This document shows, piece after piece, positions 9,533 through 18,682 of a stretch of 64,000 nt of DNA; within the stretch, counting starts at the first letter, position 1, and each line of letters opens with the position of its first letter. A program made the translations under genes and the position numbers. The stretch comes from Gordonia zhenghanii (GTDB lineage Bacteria > Actinomycetota > Actinomycetes > Mycobacteriales > Mycobacteriaceae): NCBI RefSeq assembly GCF_021738965.1, contig NZ_JAKKOQ010000005.1, positions 124,001 through 188,000 of the forward strand, written 5' to 3'. The notes below the pieces were generated by a model. It was not told where the DNA came from and made no database searches. It saw only the letters and a program-made list of their open reading frames with translations.

Positions 9533-10594
9533 ATGACTACGGTGCGTGCCCGTCGAACTTCGACCGAAATGCCGCTGATCGCCGCCGCCACAGGCCAGAC
9601 CCCGTCCCGTCGGCCCGTCTGGTTCATGCGCCAGGCCGGTCGCTCGCTCCCCGAGTACCGCGCGATCCGTGCCGACCGCGGAATGCTCGAATCGTGCTTC
9701 GACGCAGAGTTGGTCTGCGAGATCACCATGCAGCCGGTGCGTCGGCACGACACCGATGCGGCGATCCTGTTCTCCGACATCGTCGTCCCGTTGAAAGCTG
9801 CGGGCGTCGACCTGGACATCGTGCCCGGTACCGGCCCGGTCATCGCATCGCCGATCCGTACGGCGTCCGATGTCGCCGCGTTGCCGCGGCTGGAGCCCGA
9901 AGCGGTCGGCGCGGTGACGGCGGCGATCGGCCGTCTGCTCGACGAGCTGCCGCCGACCGTCGCGCTGATCGGATTCGCGGGCGCACCGTTCACCCTCGCG
10001 TCGTACCTGATCGAGGGCGGGCCGACCCGTACGTACGAGAACACCAAGCGGATCATGCTCGGCGACCCCGACCTGTGGCATGCCCTGATGGGGCGGCTCG
10101 CCGACCTCACCATCGCCTTCCTGCGTGCACAGATCGATGCGGGCGTCGACGCAGTGCAACTGTTCGACTCCTGGGCGGGAACGCTGTCGGAGGCGGCGTA
10201 CGAGGCGTTCGTCGCCCCGCACTCGGCGCGGGTGATGGCCGAGATCGAGAAGTACGAGGTGCCGCGGATCCATTTCGGGGTCGGCACCGGCGAACTGCTG
10301 GACTCGATGACCCGCGTCGGCACGGACGTGATCGGCGTCGACTGGCGAATCCCGTTGGATGTCGCGGCCCAGCGCGTCGGGCGCGGCGTCGCGATCCAGG
10401 GCAACCTCGATCCGACGGCTCTCCTGGCAGGCCGGAACGTGGTCGAGACCGAGCTGGCTCGGATCATCGCCGAGGGTGACCGTGCCGTGGCTGCGGGCAC
10501 TCCCGGCCACATCGTGAACCTCGGCCACGGTGTGTTGCCGAACACCGACGCCGACGCCGTCACGCACGCCGTGGAAACCGTCCACTCGCTGTGA
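9533..10594 (+). CDS. hemE: uroporphyrinogen decarboxylase
   Basis: Converts uroporphyrinogen III to coproporphyrinogen III by four decarboxylations, the last step shared by haem branches. At 353 aa it has the family's usual length. The N-terminal signature [17 protein letters not shown] carries the substrate-carboxylate arginines and the catalytic aspartate lies in [14 protein letters not shown]; the second signature [17 protein letters not shown] and the C-terminal LGHGVLP are also present. It overlaps hemY by four bases (GTGA), giving a translationally coupled hemE-hemY pair. Confidence 0.97.
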   Translation: MTTVRARRTSTEMPLIAAATGQTPSRRPVWFMRQAGRSLPEYRAIRADRGMLESCFDAELVCEITMQPVRRHDTDAAILFSDIVVPLKAAGVDLDIVPGTGPVIASPIRTASDVAALPRLEPEAVGAVTAAIGRLLDELPPTVALIGFAGAPFTLASYLIEGGPTRTYENTKRIMLGDPDLWHALMGRLADLTIAFLRAQIDAGVDAVQLFDSWAGTLSEAAYEAFVAPHSARVMAEIEKYEVPRIHFGVGTGELLDSMTRVGTDVIGVDWRIPLDVAAQRVGRGVAIQGNLDPTALLAGRNVVETELARIIAEGDRAVAAGTPGHIVNLGHGVLPNTDADAVTHAVETVHSL

Positions 10595-11979
10595 CTGTGC
10601 GAGTCGCCGTCGTCGGCGCGGGTGTCTCCGGGCTCACCGGGGCCTACGACCTGCGCCGACTCCTAGGCGACGACGCACACATCGACGTCTTCTGCGCCGA
10701 CGACGCGCCCGGCGGGACGCTCACGTCCGTGAGCGTCGCCGGACTCTCGATCGACGTCGGAGCGGAGGCGTTCATCGTCCGGCGTCCCGAAGCGCGCGAC
10801 CTGGTGGCCGAACTCGGTCTCGGCGGCGACGTCGTCTCGCCGGGCGGCATGCGCCCGGCCGTCTGGTCGGGCGGCCGCCTGCACCCGCTGCCGTCGCCTG
10901 CGCTGATGGGTATTCCCGCCACCGCGGCCGCACTCGGCGACCTCGTCGACGACGCCGAACGTCGCGTCGTCGAGACAGAGGCCGATCGCGAGATGTATTG
11001 GACGCGCGGCGCGGACGTCGCAGTGGGGGAGTTGGTCGCCGACCGCTTCGGCGAGGCCGTCGTGTCCCGCAGCGTCGACCCGATGCTCGGCGGCGTGTAC
11101 TCGGCCCGGGCCCACGATCTCGGTCTGCGCGAAGCAGTTCCGGCTCTCGCGGCAGCGCTCGACGCCGGGGCGCCGTCGTTGACCGCTGCGGTGGCCGACG
11201 TGTTGTCCCGACCGACGGGCGACGGACCCGTCTTCGGCGCGCTGCGCGGCGGATACCGCACCCTCGTCGACTCGCTCGTCGAGGCGGCCCGCGCTCACGT
11301 GCACACCGGTGTGACTGTCGGCGCCGTGCACACCGACGGCACGACATACCACCTGGACGTCGGCTCAGCTGCCGACACGATCGACGGCTCCGGCTACGAC
11401 GCTGTGCTCGTCGCCGTTCCCGTGTGGGCGGCTGGCACGCTTCTCGGCGACATCGCTCCCGACGCGGCTGCCGCGTTCTCGGCGGTCGACGCTGCCGGAT
11501 CGGCGGTCATCGCCTGTGCGGTCGACGGGGCGACCCCGGAGCACTCCGGGGTACTCGTGGCGTCGGACGCCACCGATCTGTCGATCAAGGCGATCACGCT
11601 CAGCAGCCGCAAATGGCCGCACCTCGCCGGAACCGACGGGCGATCGGTGCTCCGCGCATCGATCGGAAGGCTCGGACACCCAGTGACGGCGACCGACAGC
11701 GAACTCATCGCGTGCGCGACCGCCGACCTCGGAACCGTGTTCGGTGCGGCAGGCCTCCCGGCGCCCGACGTCGTGGACGCCGCCGTGCAACGGTGGCCGA
11801 CGGGGCTGCCTCACTACCGGCCAGGGCACCTGTCGGCGATGTCGTCGGCCATCGCTTCGCTGCCCGCCGGTATCGCAGTCGCGGGCGCAGGTTATCGCGG
11901 CGTCGGCGTGCCCGCGTGCATCGGGACCGCTCGCGACGGGGCGTCGCGGCTTGCCGGACAGGTGAACGCTCTCACCTGA
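10591..11979 (+). CDS. hemY: coproporphyrinogen III / protoporphyrinogen oxidase (FAD)
   Basis: FAD-dependent oxygenase-type porphyrinogen oxidase of 462 aa; in actinobacteria this enzyme (CgoX) makes coproporphyrin III. The N-terminal dinucleotide fold [15 protein letters not shown] and the C-terminal FAD-contact segment [18 protein letters not shown] are clear, with [15 protein letters not shown] between. Its GTG start overlaps the hemE stop. The nearby hemQ supports the coproporphyrin-dependent pathway; hemH/cpfC is not in the window. Confidence 0.94.
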   Translation: MTVRVAVVGAGVSGLTGAYDLRRLLGDDAHIDVFCADDAPGGTLTSVSVAGLSIDVGAEAFIVRRPEARDLVAELGLGGDVVSPGGMRPAVWSGGRLHPLPSPALMGIPATAAALGDLVDDAERRVVETEADREMYWTRGADVAVGELVADRFGEAVVSRSVDPMLGGVYSARAHDLGLREAVPALAAALDAGAPSLTAAVADVLSRPTGDGPVFGALRGGYRTLVDSLVEAARAHVHTGVTVGAVHTDGTTYHLDVGSAADTIDGSGYDAVLVAVPVWAAGTLLGDIAPDAAAAFSAVDAAGSAVIACAVDGATPEHSGVLVASDATDLSIKAITLSSRKWPHLAGTDGRSVLRASIGRLGHPVTATDSELIACATADLGTVFGAAGLPAPDVVDAAVQRWPTGLPHYRPGHLSAMSSAIASLPAGIAVAGAGYRGVGVPACIGTARDGASRLAGQVNALT

Positions 11980-12016
11980 TCGAGATGCCCGATCCGCGCG
12001 GTGGCACGATGGATGC

Positions 12017-12712
12017 ATGAGCCGCCTGGATTACGCAGAAATCAACTCGACCCTCCGCTACCTGATGTTCTCGGTGTTCACCGTGCGCGCCGGAGAACTG
12101 CCGGACGACCGCACCGAAGCGGTCGCCGACTTCGAACGCTTCCTCGCCGACGTCGAGGAGACCGGTGTCGTCGTGCGCGGCGTGTACGACGTCGCAGGAA
12201 TGCGCGGCGACGCGGACTTCATGTTCTGGTGGCACGCCGACACCATCGAACAACTCCAAGCCGCATACTCGACGTTCCGGCGCACGACGATCCTGGGCCG
12301 GGCGAGCGATCCGTTCTGGAGCGGCGCGGCACTGCACCGTCCCGCCGAGTTCAACAAGAGCCACATCCCCGCGTTCATGGCGGGCGAAGAGGCAGGCGCA
12401 TACGTCTGCGTGTACCCGTTCGTGCGGTCGTACGAGTGGTACCTGCTGCCAGACGAGGAACGCCGCAAGATGCTCGCCGACCACGGGATGGCCGCTCGCA
12501 GCTACAAGGACGTGCGCGCCAACACGGTTCCTGCGTTCGCCCTCGGCGACTTCGAGTGGATCCTCGCGTTCGAGGCTCCCGAACTCGACCGCATCGTCGA
12601 CCTCATGCGCGACCTGCGTGCCACCGAGGCCCGCATGCACGTCCGGGTGGAGATCCCCTTCTTCACCGGTCCGCGCGTCGAGCCGGCCAAGCTCCTCAAC
12701 GCCCTGCCCTGA
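12017..12712 (+). CDS. hemQ: coproheme decarboxylase (chlorite dismutase-like)
   Basis: Final enzyme of the actinobacterial/firmicute haem route: two peroxide-dependent decarboxylations of coproheme to haem b. It is 231 aa. The catalytic tyrosine is Y133 in [13 protein letters not shown] and the proximal haem ligand H156 lies in KMLADHG. It starts 37 bp after hemY and completes a hemE-hemY-hemQ cluster. True chlorite dismutase is unlikely because the distal arginine context is absent and the neighbours are haem genes. Confidence 0.95.
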   Translation: MSRLDYAEINSTLRYLMFSVFTVRAGELPDDRTEAVADFERFLADVEETGVVVRGVYDVAGMRGDADFMFWWHADTIEQLQAAYSTFRRTTILGRASDPFWSGAALHRPAEFNKSHIPAFMAGEEAGAYVCVYPFVRSYEWYLLPDEERRKMLADHGMAARSYKDVRANTVPAFALGDFEWILAFEAPELDRIVDLMRDLRATEARMHVRVEIPFFTGPRVEPAKLLNALP

Positions 12713-12726
12713 GAGGCTCCCCACGC

Positions 12727-12827
12727 TTGTCGAGCGGAGTCGAGACGGTCCCGTTTGTCGAGCGGAGTCGAGACGGTCCCGCTGGTCGAGCGGAGTCGAG
12801 ACATTGGATCTCGACTCCGCTCGATCA
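12727..12827. repeat. three 28-bp repeats ending in a long hairpin
   Basis: Three copies with a 28-bp period carry the core GTCGAGCGGAGTCGAGAC (cores near 12729, 12757 and 12785). The last copy pairs with an inverted copy at 12809-12827, giving 19-nt arms (12783-12801) with one mismatch and a 7-nt loop. It lies between the convergent hemQ and msrB genes, where it could act as a bidirectional terminator. Related copies occur at 18010, 32724 and 36681. Confidence 0.8.
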
Positions 12828-12848
12828 GCGTGACGGCAGTCGAGACGC

Positions 12849-13280
12849 TCAGTCGTCGGCGGACAGGAGTCGGAGGCTGATCGAATTGATGCAGTACCGG
12901 AGATCGGTGGGCGTGTCGTAGCCTTCACCGGCGAAGACGTGGCCCAGGTGGCTGTGGCAGTTGGCGCACAGCACTTCGGTGCGGCGGGCGCCGAGCGAGT
13001 CGTCGTGTCGTTCGATGACGGTCTCGCCGGCGAGGGGCGTGAAGAACGACGGCCAGCCGCAGTGCGATTCGAACTTGGTCTCGCTGCGGAACAATTCGGC
13101 GCCGCAGGCCCGGCAGGCGTAGACGCCGACGTCCTTCGTGTCGGTGTACTCGCCGATGAACGGGCGTTCGGTGCCTGCCTGCCGCAACACCTGGAATTCG
13201 GCTGCGGTCAAGCGTTCGCGCCAGTCGGCGTCGGTGAGCTTGGTGAAGTCTTCGCGGCCGTTCGATGCGTCGTTCGTCAT
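12849..13280 (-). CDS. msrB: peptide-methionine (R)-S-oxide reductase
   Basis: Cytosolic repair enzyme of 143 aa reducing methionine-R-sulfoxide in proteins with thioredoxin. Two CxxC zinc pairs (CRAC and CANC) are present, along with SHCGWPSFFTP and the catalytic cysteine in RYCINSISLRL. The ATG at 13278-13280 gives the standard length. It is last gene of a minus-strand operon after aftC, with a 19-bp gap. Confidence 0.95.
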   Translation of the reverse strand: MTNDASNGREDFTKLTDADWRERLTAAEFQVLRQAGTERPFIGEYTDTKDVGVYACRACGAELFRSETKFESHCGWPSFFTPLAGETVIERHDDSLGARRTEVLCANCHSHLGHVFAGEGYDTPTDLRYCINSISLRLLSADD

Positions 13281-13299
13281 ACGTCCCAGGGTAGCGACG

Positions 13300-14559
13300 T
13301 CACGCTGCGGGCGTCGGCTCGCGGCCGACAGGCGGCGCGGTGTCGCTCGTTCTGTCCGGGACATCGGACGGCACGTCGAGGACGCCGTCGCGTCGCATGT
13401 CGAGGTAGCGGAACAGCAGCGAACCGAACACCGCGACCATCAGCAGCGACCAGCCCCACGTGACCTTGCCGTACTCGAGGTAGCGACCGAACGGCTCCCA
13501 TTCGCTCGAGTAGTACACGTCGAACGACAGGCATCCGTAAGCGCCGAGCCAGGCAGGCCAGTTCCGGACCGCCGATCCGGCGCGCAGGACCGTCGCCATC
13601 AACGGGAACAGCAGCATCGAGTAGTAGGCCTGGCCGAGCGATCCGACGAGGAAGAACGTGCAGAGTAGGACGCCGGACGACGTGGCGAGCCACATCAGTT
13701 CGTCGCTGCGTCGGTAGTAGCGGTACAGGAACCACAGACTGAATGCGGCCATCAGGACGAACGCGATGCGCAGCAGCAGGACCAGCCAGCCGTCGATCCC
13801 GAAGTACGCGCCGTTTCCGGTGATCGAGCTGTTGTAGTAGTCGCGGGATTCGCCGAGGTAGGGGACGGTCCGTTTGACGAAGTCCATCGGATCGTTCGAC
13901 AGCGGCCACGCGAGAGCGTTGAGAACGAGAGGAACGCCGACCGCGGTGATCAAGATCTTCCACTGACGGTTCAGCAAGACCAAGAGAAGCAACGGCGCGA
14001 GGATCGGTTTGACGGCGAAGGTCAGTCCGATCGCGACACCGGCCCACAGGTCGTTCCGGCGCAGCATCAGCATCATGAACGCGAGCATGCCGAGAAGGAC
14101 GAACGCGTTGAAGTTGGTGAAGATCAGGGTGTGCGCGACGGTCTCAGTGCTGAAGAACGCGAAGATCAGCGCTGGGAAGATCCAGGAACGGTGGTCGTAC
14201 CCGAACAAGCGGGTCAGGAGGTACGCGCACACGAGGATGGCGACGACACTGACCGCGATGAAGATCCACCGGGAGGTCTGCGGGTCGATGATCGCGAGCG
14301 GCGACATCAACAGCGAGCCGGACGGCGGGTACAGGTAGTGCGGGTCGACCGTGTCGTAGTTCTCGTTGTAGACCGCACCCTTGTTGAGGAATGCGAGAGC
14401 CGCGTTGTAGACGGGGGTGAAGTCGTCGGTGCGTGCACCGTTGACGGCGAGGATCAATGACCGGTGGATCACCATCATGATGCTGATCGGCCAGAGGATC
14501 AGATGCCCGATACGCGTCGGATCGACGCGCGGATGCAGGTAACGGTCTACAACGCTCAC
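13300..14559 (-). CDS. aftC: alpha-(1->3)-arabinofuranosyltransferase (AftC-like, GT87)
   Basis: Polytopic membrane enzyme of 419 aa, with about ten hydrophobic helices, that adds alpha-1,3 branches in arabinogalactan (and LAM) using decaprenyl-phosphoarabinose. The acidic residues of the first periplasmic loop (TDDFTPVYNAALAFL) fit the GT-C pattern, as does the following HYLYPPSGSLLMSPL segment. The C-terminus is a short charged tail. Gene order with the secreted hydrolase and msrB matches the mycobacterial Rv2672-Rv2674 region, which supports the assignment over other GT87 enzymes. Confidence 0.85.
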   Translation of the reverse strand: MSVVDRYLHPRVDPTRIGHLILWPISIMMVIHRSLILAVNGARTDDFTPVYNAALAFLNKGAVYNENYDTVDPHYLYPPSGSLLMSPLAIIDPQTSRWIFIAVSVVAILVCAYLLTRLFGYDHRSWIFPALIFAFFSTETVAHTLIFTNFNAFVLLGMLAFMMLMLRRNDLWAGVAIGLTFAVKPILAPLLLLVLLNRQWKILITAVGVPLVLNALAWPLSNDPMDFVKRTVPYLGESRDYYNSSITGNGAYFGIDGWLVLLLRIAFVLMAAFSLWFLYRYYRRSDELMWLATSSGVLLCTFFLVGSLGQAYYSMLLFPLMATVLRAGSAVRNWPAWLGAYGCLSFDVYYSSEWEPFGRYLEYGKVTWGWSLLMVAVFGSLLFRYLDMRRDGVLDVPSDVPDRTSDTAPPVGREPTPAA

Positions 14560-14594
14560 CCGCGAACCGTACTACATGGAACCGACGCCATCGC

Positions 14595-16151
14595 TCACGC
14601 CGGACACGACCGCGTGGCAGGCGCCTTCATCGGCTCGGCGCCGAGATATTCGTCGAGGACGCCGGCCGCGCAGTCGCTGTGTGCGAGCACCGAGAATCCG
14701 AGACCGTCCCAGGTGACGGCGGTCGGGGAGGCCTTCGCCGCAGACAAGGTCTGAGTCAACTGGTCGACGACGGCGCTGCCGTTGAACGGATCGTTGGCGC
14801 CGACGAGGATCAACGGATTCACCGCGAGGGACTCGGGCGCAGCGGGGGCGTCGGTACTGCCCCAGCCGTCGCAGTCGGCGAGGTCGAGGGCACCGGTCAG
14901 TGCGGTCATCGGGGCCTCGCCGAACCAGTCCTTGACCAGACCGGACAACTCTTGCAGACCGGGCCGCCCGCGGAGGTCGTTGCACCTTCCCACCAGACGG
15001 CCGTCGGTGCCGCGAAGCGCTGCGGCCGCGCTCGCGTACGAACGCAGGGCCCCGGTGTCGCCGTGGTCGGCGTCGGCGACCGCTGCGCCGAGCTTCTTGA
15101 TCCCGGCGGGTGACATGTCGTCGAGGGCTATCGCGGTGGTGACGGCGTCGAGTACCTGCTTGTCGGACAAGCCGTCGAGGTCACCGGACGCTCCGGCGTC
15201 GATCACTCGTCGGAGTACCGCCGCGCCGTCGCTGCCGAGTGCGCACGCCGCGTTGGCGCAGCGTTGCGCGAAGGTGGTCAACGACTTCTGGACGCCGCGG
15301 ACGCGGGCGGCGGTGCTCTCGCGGGCCGCGACGTTGTAGCCGACAGGCGAGTCGAGGACGAGGCGGCCCAGTTGATCGGGGTGAGCCGCGGCGTAACGGA
15401 GCGCGACCGATGAGCCGTCGCCGACACCGATGAGGCCGAGTCGGTCCACGCCCCACCGTTCGCGAAGGCCTTCGAGGTCGCGTGCGGCGGCGTTCACTGA
15501 GTAGGCGAGTTGGTTCGGGGAGAGAGTCTCGGTGCACAGGTCGGCCGCGGCTCTGGCCGCGGTCCCGACCTCGGTCGCGCGCGCCTCCACGTCGCGTCTG
15601 GGACCTGCGGCGTTCGAGGAGATGACGTCCCGCTGCGCGTTCGTCAGACAGTCGACGGTGGCGCCGAGGCCGGTGCCGCGGAAGTCGACGGCGACGATCG
15701 GATGCCGGTCGAGGAGCGTCTTGCCGTCGCCGTCGGCGAGCGCCAGCAGAGTGCGGGAGCTCGGCAGGTCGGTGCCGCTGGTGAGGACGAGCGGTGGAGC
15801 CTGCTTCGGCGTCGACTTCGTCGTCGCGCGCATCGCGCCGATCCGGATGGTCTCGTCGGAGTCGGGGTCGACGGGTGCGTCGTAGATAGCGCACTGCACG
15901 AGGACTCCGGCCGGAGCGGCGACGTCGTACGCCGTGGTCAGCTTGTCTCCGCAGGACCGCCAGTTCAGATCCCGGTCCGGGACTTGGAGATCGGGGAGCT
16001 TCGGCGCCTCGGTGGCCTCGCCGCCCGGACGGTCGCCGCGGACGATGTCCGGCCCGGTGTCTGGACCCACTGCGCAACCGGCCGCCAGAACGGTGATGGT
16101 GGCGGCCGCCAGGACAGCGGCGGACAGTCGTGCGCGGAGCGTGGACGGCAT
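14595..16151 (-). CDS. secreted alpha/beta-hydrolase lipoprotein (Tap/SlpD-like)
   Basis: Exported protein of 518 aa related to tripeptidyl-aminopeptidase-like hydrolases. Signal peptide residues 1-25 end in a lipobox LAAGC (C26), predicting a membrane-anchored lipoprotein. The fold shows VAVDFRGTGLG, then GVGDGSSVALRYAAAHP, where the nucleophile elbow is expected; residue 244 is glycine, not serine (G-V-G-D-G). The C-terminal TAP-like domain contains NPLILVGANDPFNG and VLAHSDCA. It lies 10 bp after the RibD-like gene and 35 bp before aftC. With no obvious Ser nucleophile, it may be a non-catalytic or repurposed member. Confidence 0.85.
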   Translation of the reverse strand: MPSTLRARLSAAVLAAATITVLAAGCAVGPDTGPDIVRGDRPGGEATEAPKLPDLQVPDRDLNWRSCGDKLTTAYDVAAPAGVLVQCAIYDAPVDPDSDETIRIGAMRATTKSTPKQAPPLVLTSGTDLPSSRTLLALADGDGKTLLDRHPIVAVDFRGTGLGATVDCLTNAQRDVISSNAAGPRRDVEARATEVGTAARAAADLCTETLSPNQLAYSVNAAARDLEGLRERWGVDRLGLIGVGDGSSVALRYAAAHPDQLGRLVLDSPVGYNVAARESTAARVRGVQKSLTTFAQRCANAACALGSDGAAVLRRVIDAGASGDLDGLSDKQVLDAVTTAIALDDMSPAGIKKLGAAVADADHGDTGALRSYASAAAALRGTDGRLVGRCNDLRGRPGLQELSGLVKDWFGEAPMTALTGALDLADCDGWGSTDAPAAPESLAVNPLILVGANDPFNGSAVVDQLTQTLSAAKASPTAVTWDGLGFSVLAHSDCAAGVLDEYLGAEPMKAPATRSCPA

Positions 16152-16161
16152 AGCCGCGAGC

Positions 16162-16938
16162 CTACCGACCGGCGGTGGCGTCGCCGTCGCGCACGGTCTC
16201 CCAGAGTTGGTACAGGAAACCGTCGTCGTCGCCGAGGACCGTCGTGGCACGCATCGGGCGGGGGAGACGGAACGGGAGCGGCAGTTCCTGGTCGGGGAGC
16301 GGGACCTCGGCGCCGTGCGCGATCCGCGGTGCGTCGCCCAGGGCCAGCGTGGGGCTGACGGTGAGGATCAGTTGGTCGAGGACGCCTGCGGCGGCGAAGG
16401 AGGCGAGGAGCCGCGGCCCGCCTTCGATGTCGATCCGGTTCAGTCCGCGAGAGGCCAACTCGGCGACGAGCGCGGCCGGGTCGACGTCGTCGGTTCCGCA
16501 GTCGACGAGGGTCGCACCCGCTGCGGTCAGACGTTCCCGGGCGTCGGCCGGAGCGGACGCACATGTGGCGATGAGGACGTTCGGGGCTGCCGCGGTCGTG
16601 AAGTCGTCCGGGATGTCCAGGCTGCGAGAGGTCAGGACGAGAGTGGGGGGCGGGGTGTCGTCGTCCGACTTCGCCGGCCCATATCCCTCGAGGATCGCTG
16701 TCTTGGCTCCGACGACGATCGCGTCCGCGAGTCGGCGCATCGTGTGGAAGACGAGTTGGTCGCCGTCGCCGCCGAGTATGCCGGAACGGCCGTCTATCGT
16801 CGCCGCCCCGTCGATGCTCGCCACCATGGTCGCGCGCACGGTGGGCGCGGAAGTGGCGGGGAACGCGAACACCCGGGCCAGGTCCGACTCTGTGATGTCT
16901 GTCGCTTTCTGCATGAGGAACATGAGTCCATCATCCAT
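16162..16938 (-). CDS. RibD C-terminal/dihydrofolate reductase-like protein
   Basis: Pyrimidine-reductase-fold protein, 258 aa from the start chosen, homologous to mycobacterial Rv2671. It shows VRATMVASIDGAATIDGRSG, the NADPH-binding ADAIVVGAKTAILEGYGP, and RIDIEGGPRLLASF. Mycobacterial relatives can supply dihydrofolate reductase activity and so affect antifolate action; that is family knowledge, not shown here. The start is uncertain: ATG at 16938 or 16923. It faces zapE with about 20 bp between starts and leads the operon through the hydrolase, aftC and msrB. Confidence 0.85.
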   Translation of the reverse strand: MDDGLMFLMQKATDITESDLARVFAFPATSAPTVRATMVASIDGAATIDGRSGILGGDGDQLVFHTMRRLADAIVVGAKTAILEGYGPAKSDDDTPPPTLVLTSRSLDIPDDFTTAAAPNVLIATCASAPADARERLTAAGATLVDCGTDDVDPAALVAELASRGLNRIDIEGGPRLLASFAAAGVLDQLILTVSPTLALGDAPRIAHGAEVPLPDQELPLPFRLPRPMRATTVLGDDDGFLYQLWETVRDGDATAGR

Positions 16939-16958
16939 GTCCTCGCTACCCTTACCGG

Positions 16959-17978
16959 ATGCTGGCACGACTGAGCGACCGGAATCCTGTTCTGGCTCCC
17001 GACCAACTCATCGGCGAAATGGTTCCTCCGAGGATGTTCGACGAGGTGAGCTTCGATTCGTACATCCCCGACCCGAACGAGCCGAGTCAGTCGGCTGCGG
17101 TGGCCGCGGCCCGCGACTTCGTCGCTCGAGCATCGAAGGTGCGCACGGGAGCCAAGAAGAAGGGTCTGTTCCGCAAGGCGTCGACGCCCGAGGGCATCGG
17201 TCTGTATTTGGACGGCGGCTTCGGTGTCGGTAAGACACACCTGCTGGCGTCCGTCTACCACTCGATGCCGGGCCCCAAAGCATTCGCCACGTTCGGCGAG
17301 GTGACCAACGTCGTCGGCGCCCTCGGCTACATCGACGCCCTCGAGCGTCTGGCCGATCACAGCGTGCTGTGCATCGACGAGTTCGAGCTCGACGATCCAG
17401 GCGACACGATGGTCGTCTCCCGTCTGCTGACCGAGTTGGTGGCGCGCGGCGTCTCGATCGTCGCGACGTCGAACACGTTGCCCGGCCAGCTCGGCGAGGG
17501 ACGGTTCGCCGCGCAGGACTTCTTGCGCGAGATCCAGAAGCTGTCGGGGATCTTCGAGACTCTCCGCGTCGACGGTCCGGACTACCGGCATCGCGACCTC
17601 CCGCCTGCCCCGGAGCCGTCAACGGACGCCCAGCTGGAGGAGCAGGCCGCCGCCACCGATGGCGCGACTCTCGACACGTTCGACGAACTCGTCGCGCATC
17701 TGGCCAAGCTGCACCCGTCGAAGTACAAGTCGCTCGTCGACGGCGTCGCCCTCGTCTGCGTCAAGGACCTGCGTCCCGCCTCGGACCAGGCCGTCGCCCT
17801 GCGCCTCGTCGCGCTCGCCGACCGCCTGTACGACGCGGAGATCCCGGTCAGCGTGTCGGGCGTGAAGCTCGACGAGATCTTCACTCCGGAGATGGTCGCC
17901 GGCGGTTACCGCAAGAAGTACCTGCGTGCCACGTCTCGTCTCCTGGCCCTGTCACGCTTCGCCGAGGCCGACGCGTAG
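16959..17978 (+). CDS. zapE: AFG1/ZapE-family ATPase
   Basis: P-loop ATPase of 339 aa. Walker A GGFGVGKTHLL (K92) and Walker B VLCIDEFELDDPGD are present, then LVARGVSIVATSNTLP and a C-terminal FTPEMVAGGYRKKYLRATSR. ZapE is linked to the divisome and, as Afg1, to membrane-protein quality control. A -10-like TACCCT at 16947-16952 ends 6 nt before the ATG, so the mRNA may be leaderless. Orthology to Rv2670c is supported by its neighbours on both sides. Confidence 0.93.
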   Translation: MLARLSDRNPVLAPDQLIGEMVPPRMFDEVSFDSYIPDPNEPSQSAAVAAARDFVARASKVRTGAKKKGLFRKASTPEGIGLYLDGGFGVGKTHLLASVYHSMPGPKAFATFGEVTNVVGALGYIDALERLADHSVLCIDEFELDDPGDTMVVSRLLTELVARGVSIVATSNTLPGQLGEGRFAAQDFLREIQKLSGIFETLRVDGPDYRHRDLPPAPEPSTDAQLEEQAAATDGATLDTFDELVAHLAKLHPSKYKSLVDGVALVCVKDLRPASDQAVALRLVALADRLYDAEIPVSVSGVKLDEIFTPEMVAGGYRKKYLRATSRLLALSRFAEADA

Positions 17979-18009
17979 GTCCGTCCGTCGCTGGTAGCGC
18001 CCCCGTCCG

Positions 18010-18053
18010 CTGGTCGAGCCCTTCGGCTCCGCTCAGGAGAACCGGAGTCGAGA
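18010..18053. repeat. diverged copy of the GTCGAG...CTCGAC intergenic repeat
   Basis: The sequence starts TGGTCGAGCCCTTCGGCTCC and ends CCGGAGTCGAGAC, flanking an internal segment that replaces the simple core. It lies between the convergent zapE and GNAT genes, the same setting as the copy at 12727-12827, consistent with a role in transcription termination. Confidence 0.6.
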
Positions 18054-18061
18054 CCCCCGAC

Positions 18062-18652
18062 CTACACCGACCGGCCCATCACGAAGTCCTGCTCGATGGA
18101 CCCGTTCATGTCGAATGTCCTGGTGCCGATCTCGGCGAATCCCGTCTTCCGGTAGTACTTCTGTGCGCGGTCGTTGAGTTGGTTGACGCCGAGCCACACG
18201 TAGTCGGCTCCGTGGTTGCGTGCGGCGTCGAGCGTCGCCTGCATCAATGCGTGCGACGGTCGGGTCGCGTTGTGTGACGAATGGTGGTCGGGGAGCACAT
18301 ACATCTTCGAGACCTCGGCGAGCGTGCCTGCGGCCAACGCCGCCGCGCCGCTGTCGGTCGACTCGATCGCGGCGAGGACGTCGACGCTGTCGGGCTTCCC
18401 GTAGACGATCAGGGCGTAACCGATAACGCTCCCGTCGTCGTCTCGGGCCGCCAGCACCTGTTTGGCGGGATCGGCGATGTACTCGACGAACTTGGCGGGC
18501 GATAGCTGTGCGTCGATGTGGGCCGCGATGTCCTCTGGGGACGAGTGCGGCGGACAGGCGAGCGGGAACGTTGCGGCGGCGACGGCGGCCACGTCCTCTG
18601 CGTATCCGGGGTCGGTGACGATGTCGACGGTCGGAGAGTTCACTCCTGACAT
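18062..18652 (-). CDS. GNAT-family N-acetyltransferase
   Basis: Acetyl-CoA-dependent acetyltransferase of 196 aa, Rv2669-like. The beta-4/acetyl-CoA region is LAEVSKMYVLPDHHSSHNATRP, and the C-terminal motif LGVNQLNDRAQKYYRKTGFAEIGTRTF is typical of GNATs (N then Y/F-Y-x-K-x-G-F). The acceptor is unknown. It is the last conserved gene before the accessory defence locus, which starts 30 bp beyond its ATG. Confidence 0.88.
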   Translation of the reverse strand: MSGVNSPTVDIVTDPGYAEDVAAVAAATFPLACPPHSSPEDIAAHIDAQLSPAKFVEYIADPAKQVLAARDDDGSVIGYALIVYGKPDSVDVLAAIESTDSGAAALAAGTLAEVSKMYVLPDHHSSHNATRPSHALMQATLDAARNHGADYVWLGVNQLNDRAQKYYRKTGFAEIGTRTFDMNGSIEQDFVMGRSV

Positions 18653-18682
18653 GATAGCGACGCGCGGATCATCCCGGAGACC

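Noticed and set aside
7451-10585. A 1044-codon open frame on the minus strand across DUF3000 and hemE
   Set aside because: Only the part to 8791 encodes RNase D; the rest is antisense to hemE and in the wrong frame for DUF3000, and reads Arg/Asp-rich like other high-GC shadow frames.
12727-12827. CRISPR-like array
   Set aside because: Units of 28 bp are directly adjacent with no unique spacers and no cas genes; they belong to the intergenic palindromic repeat family.
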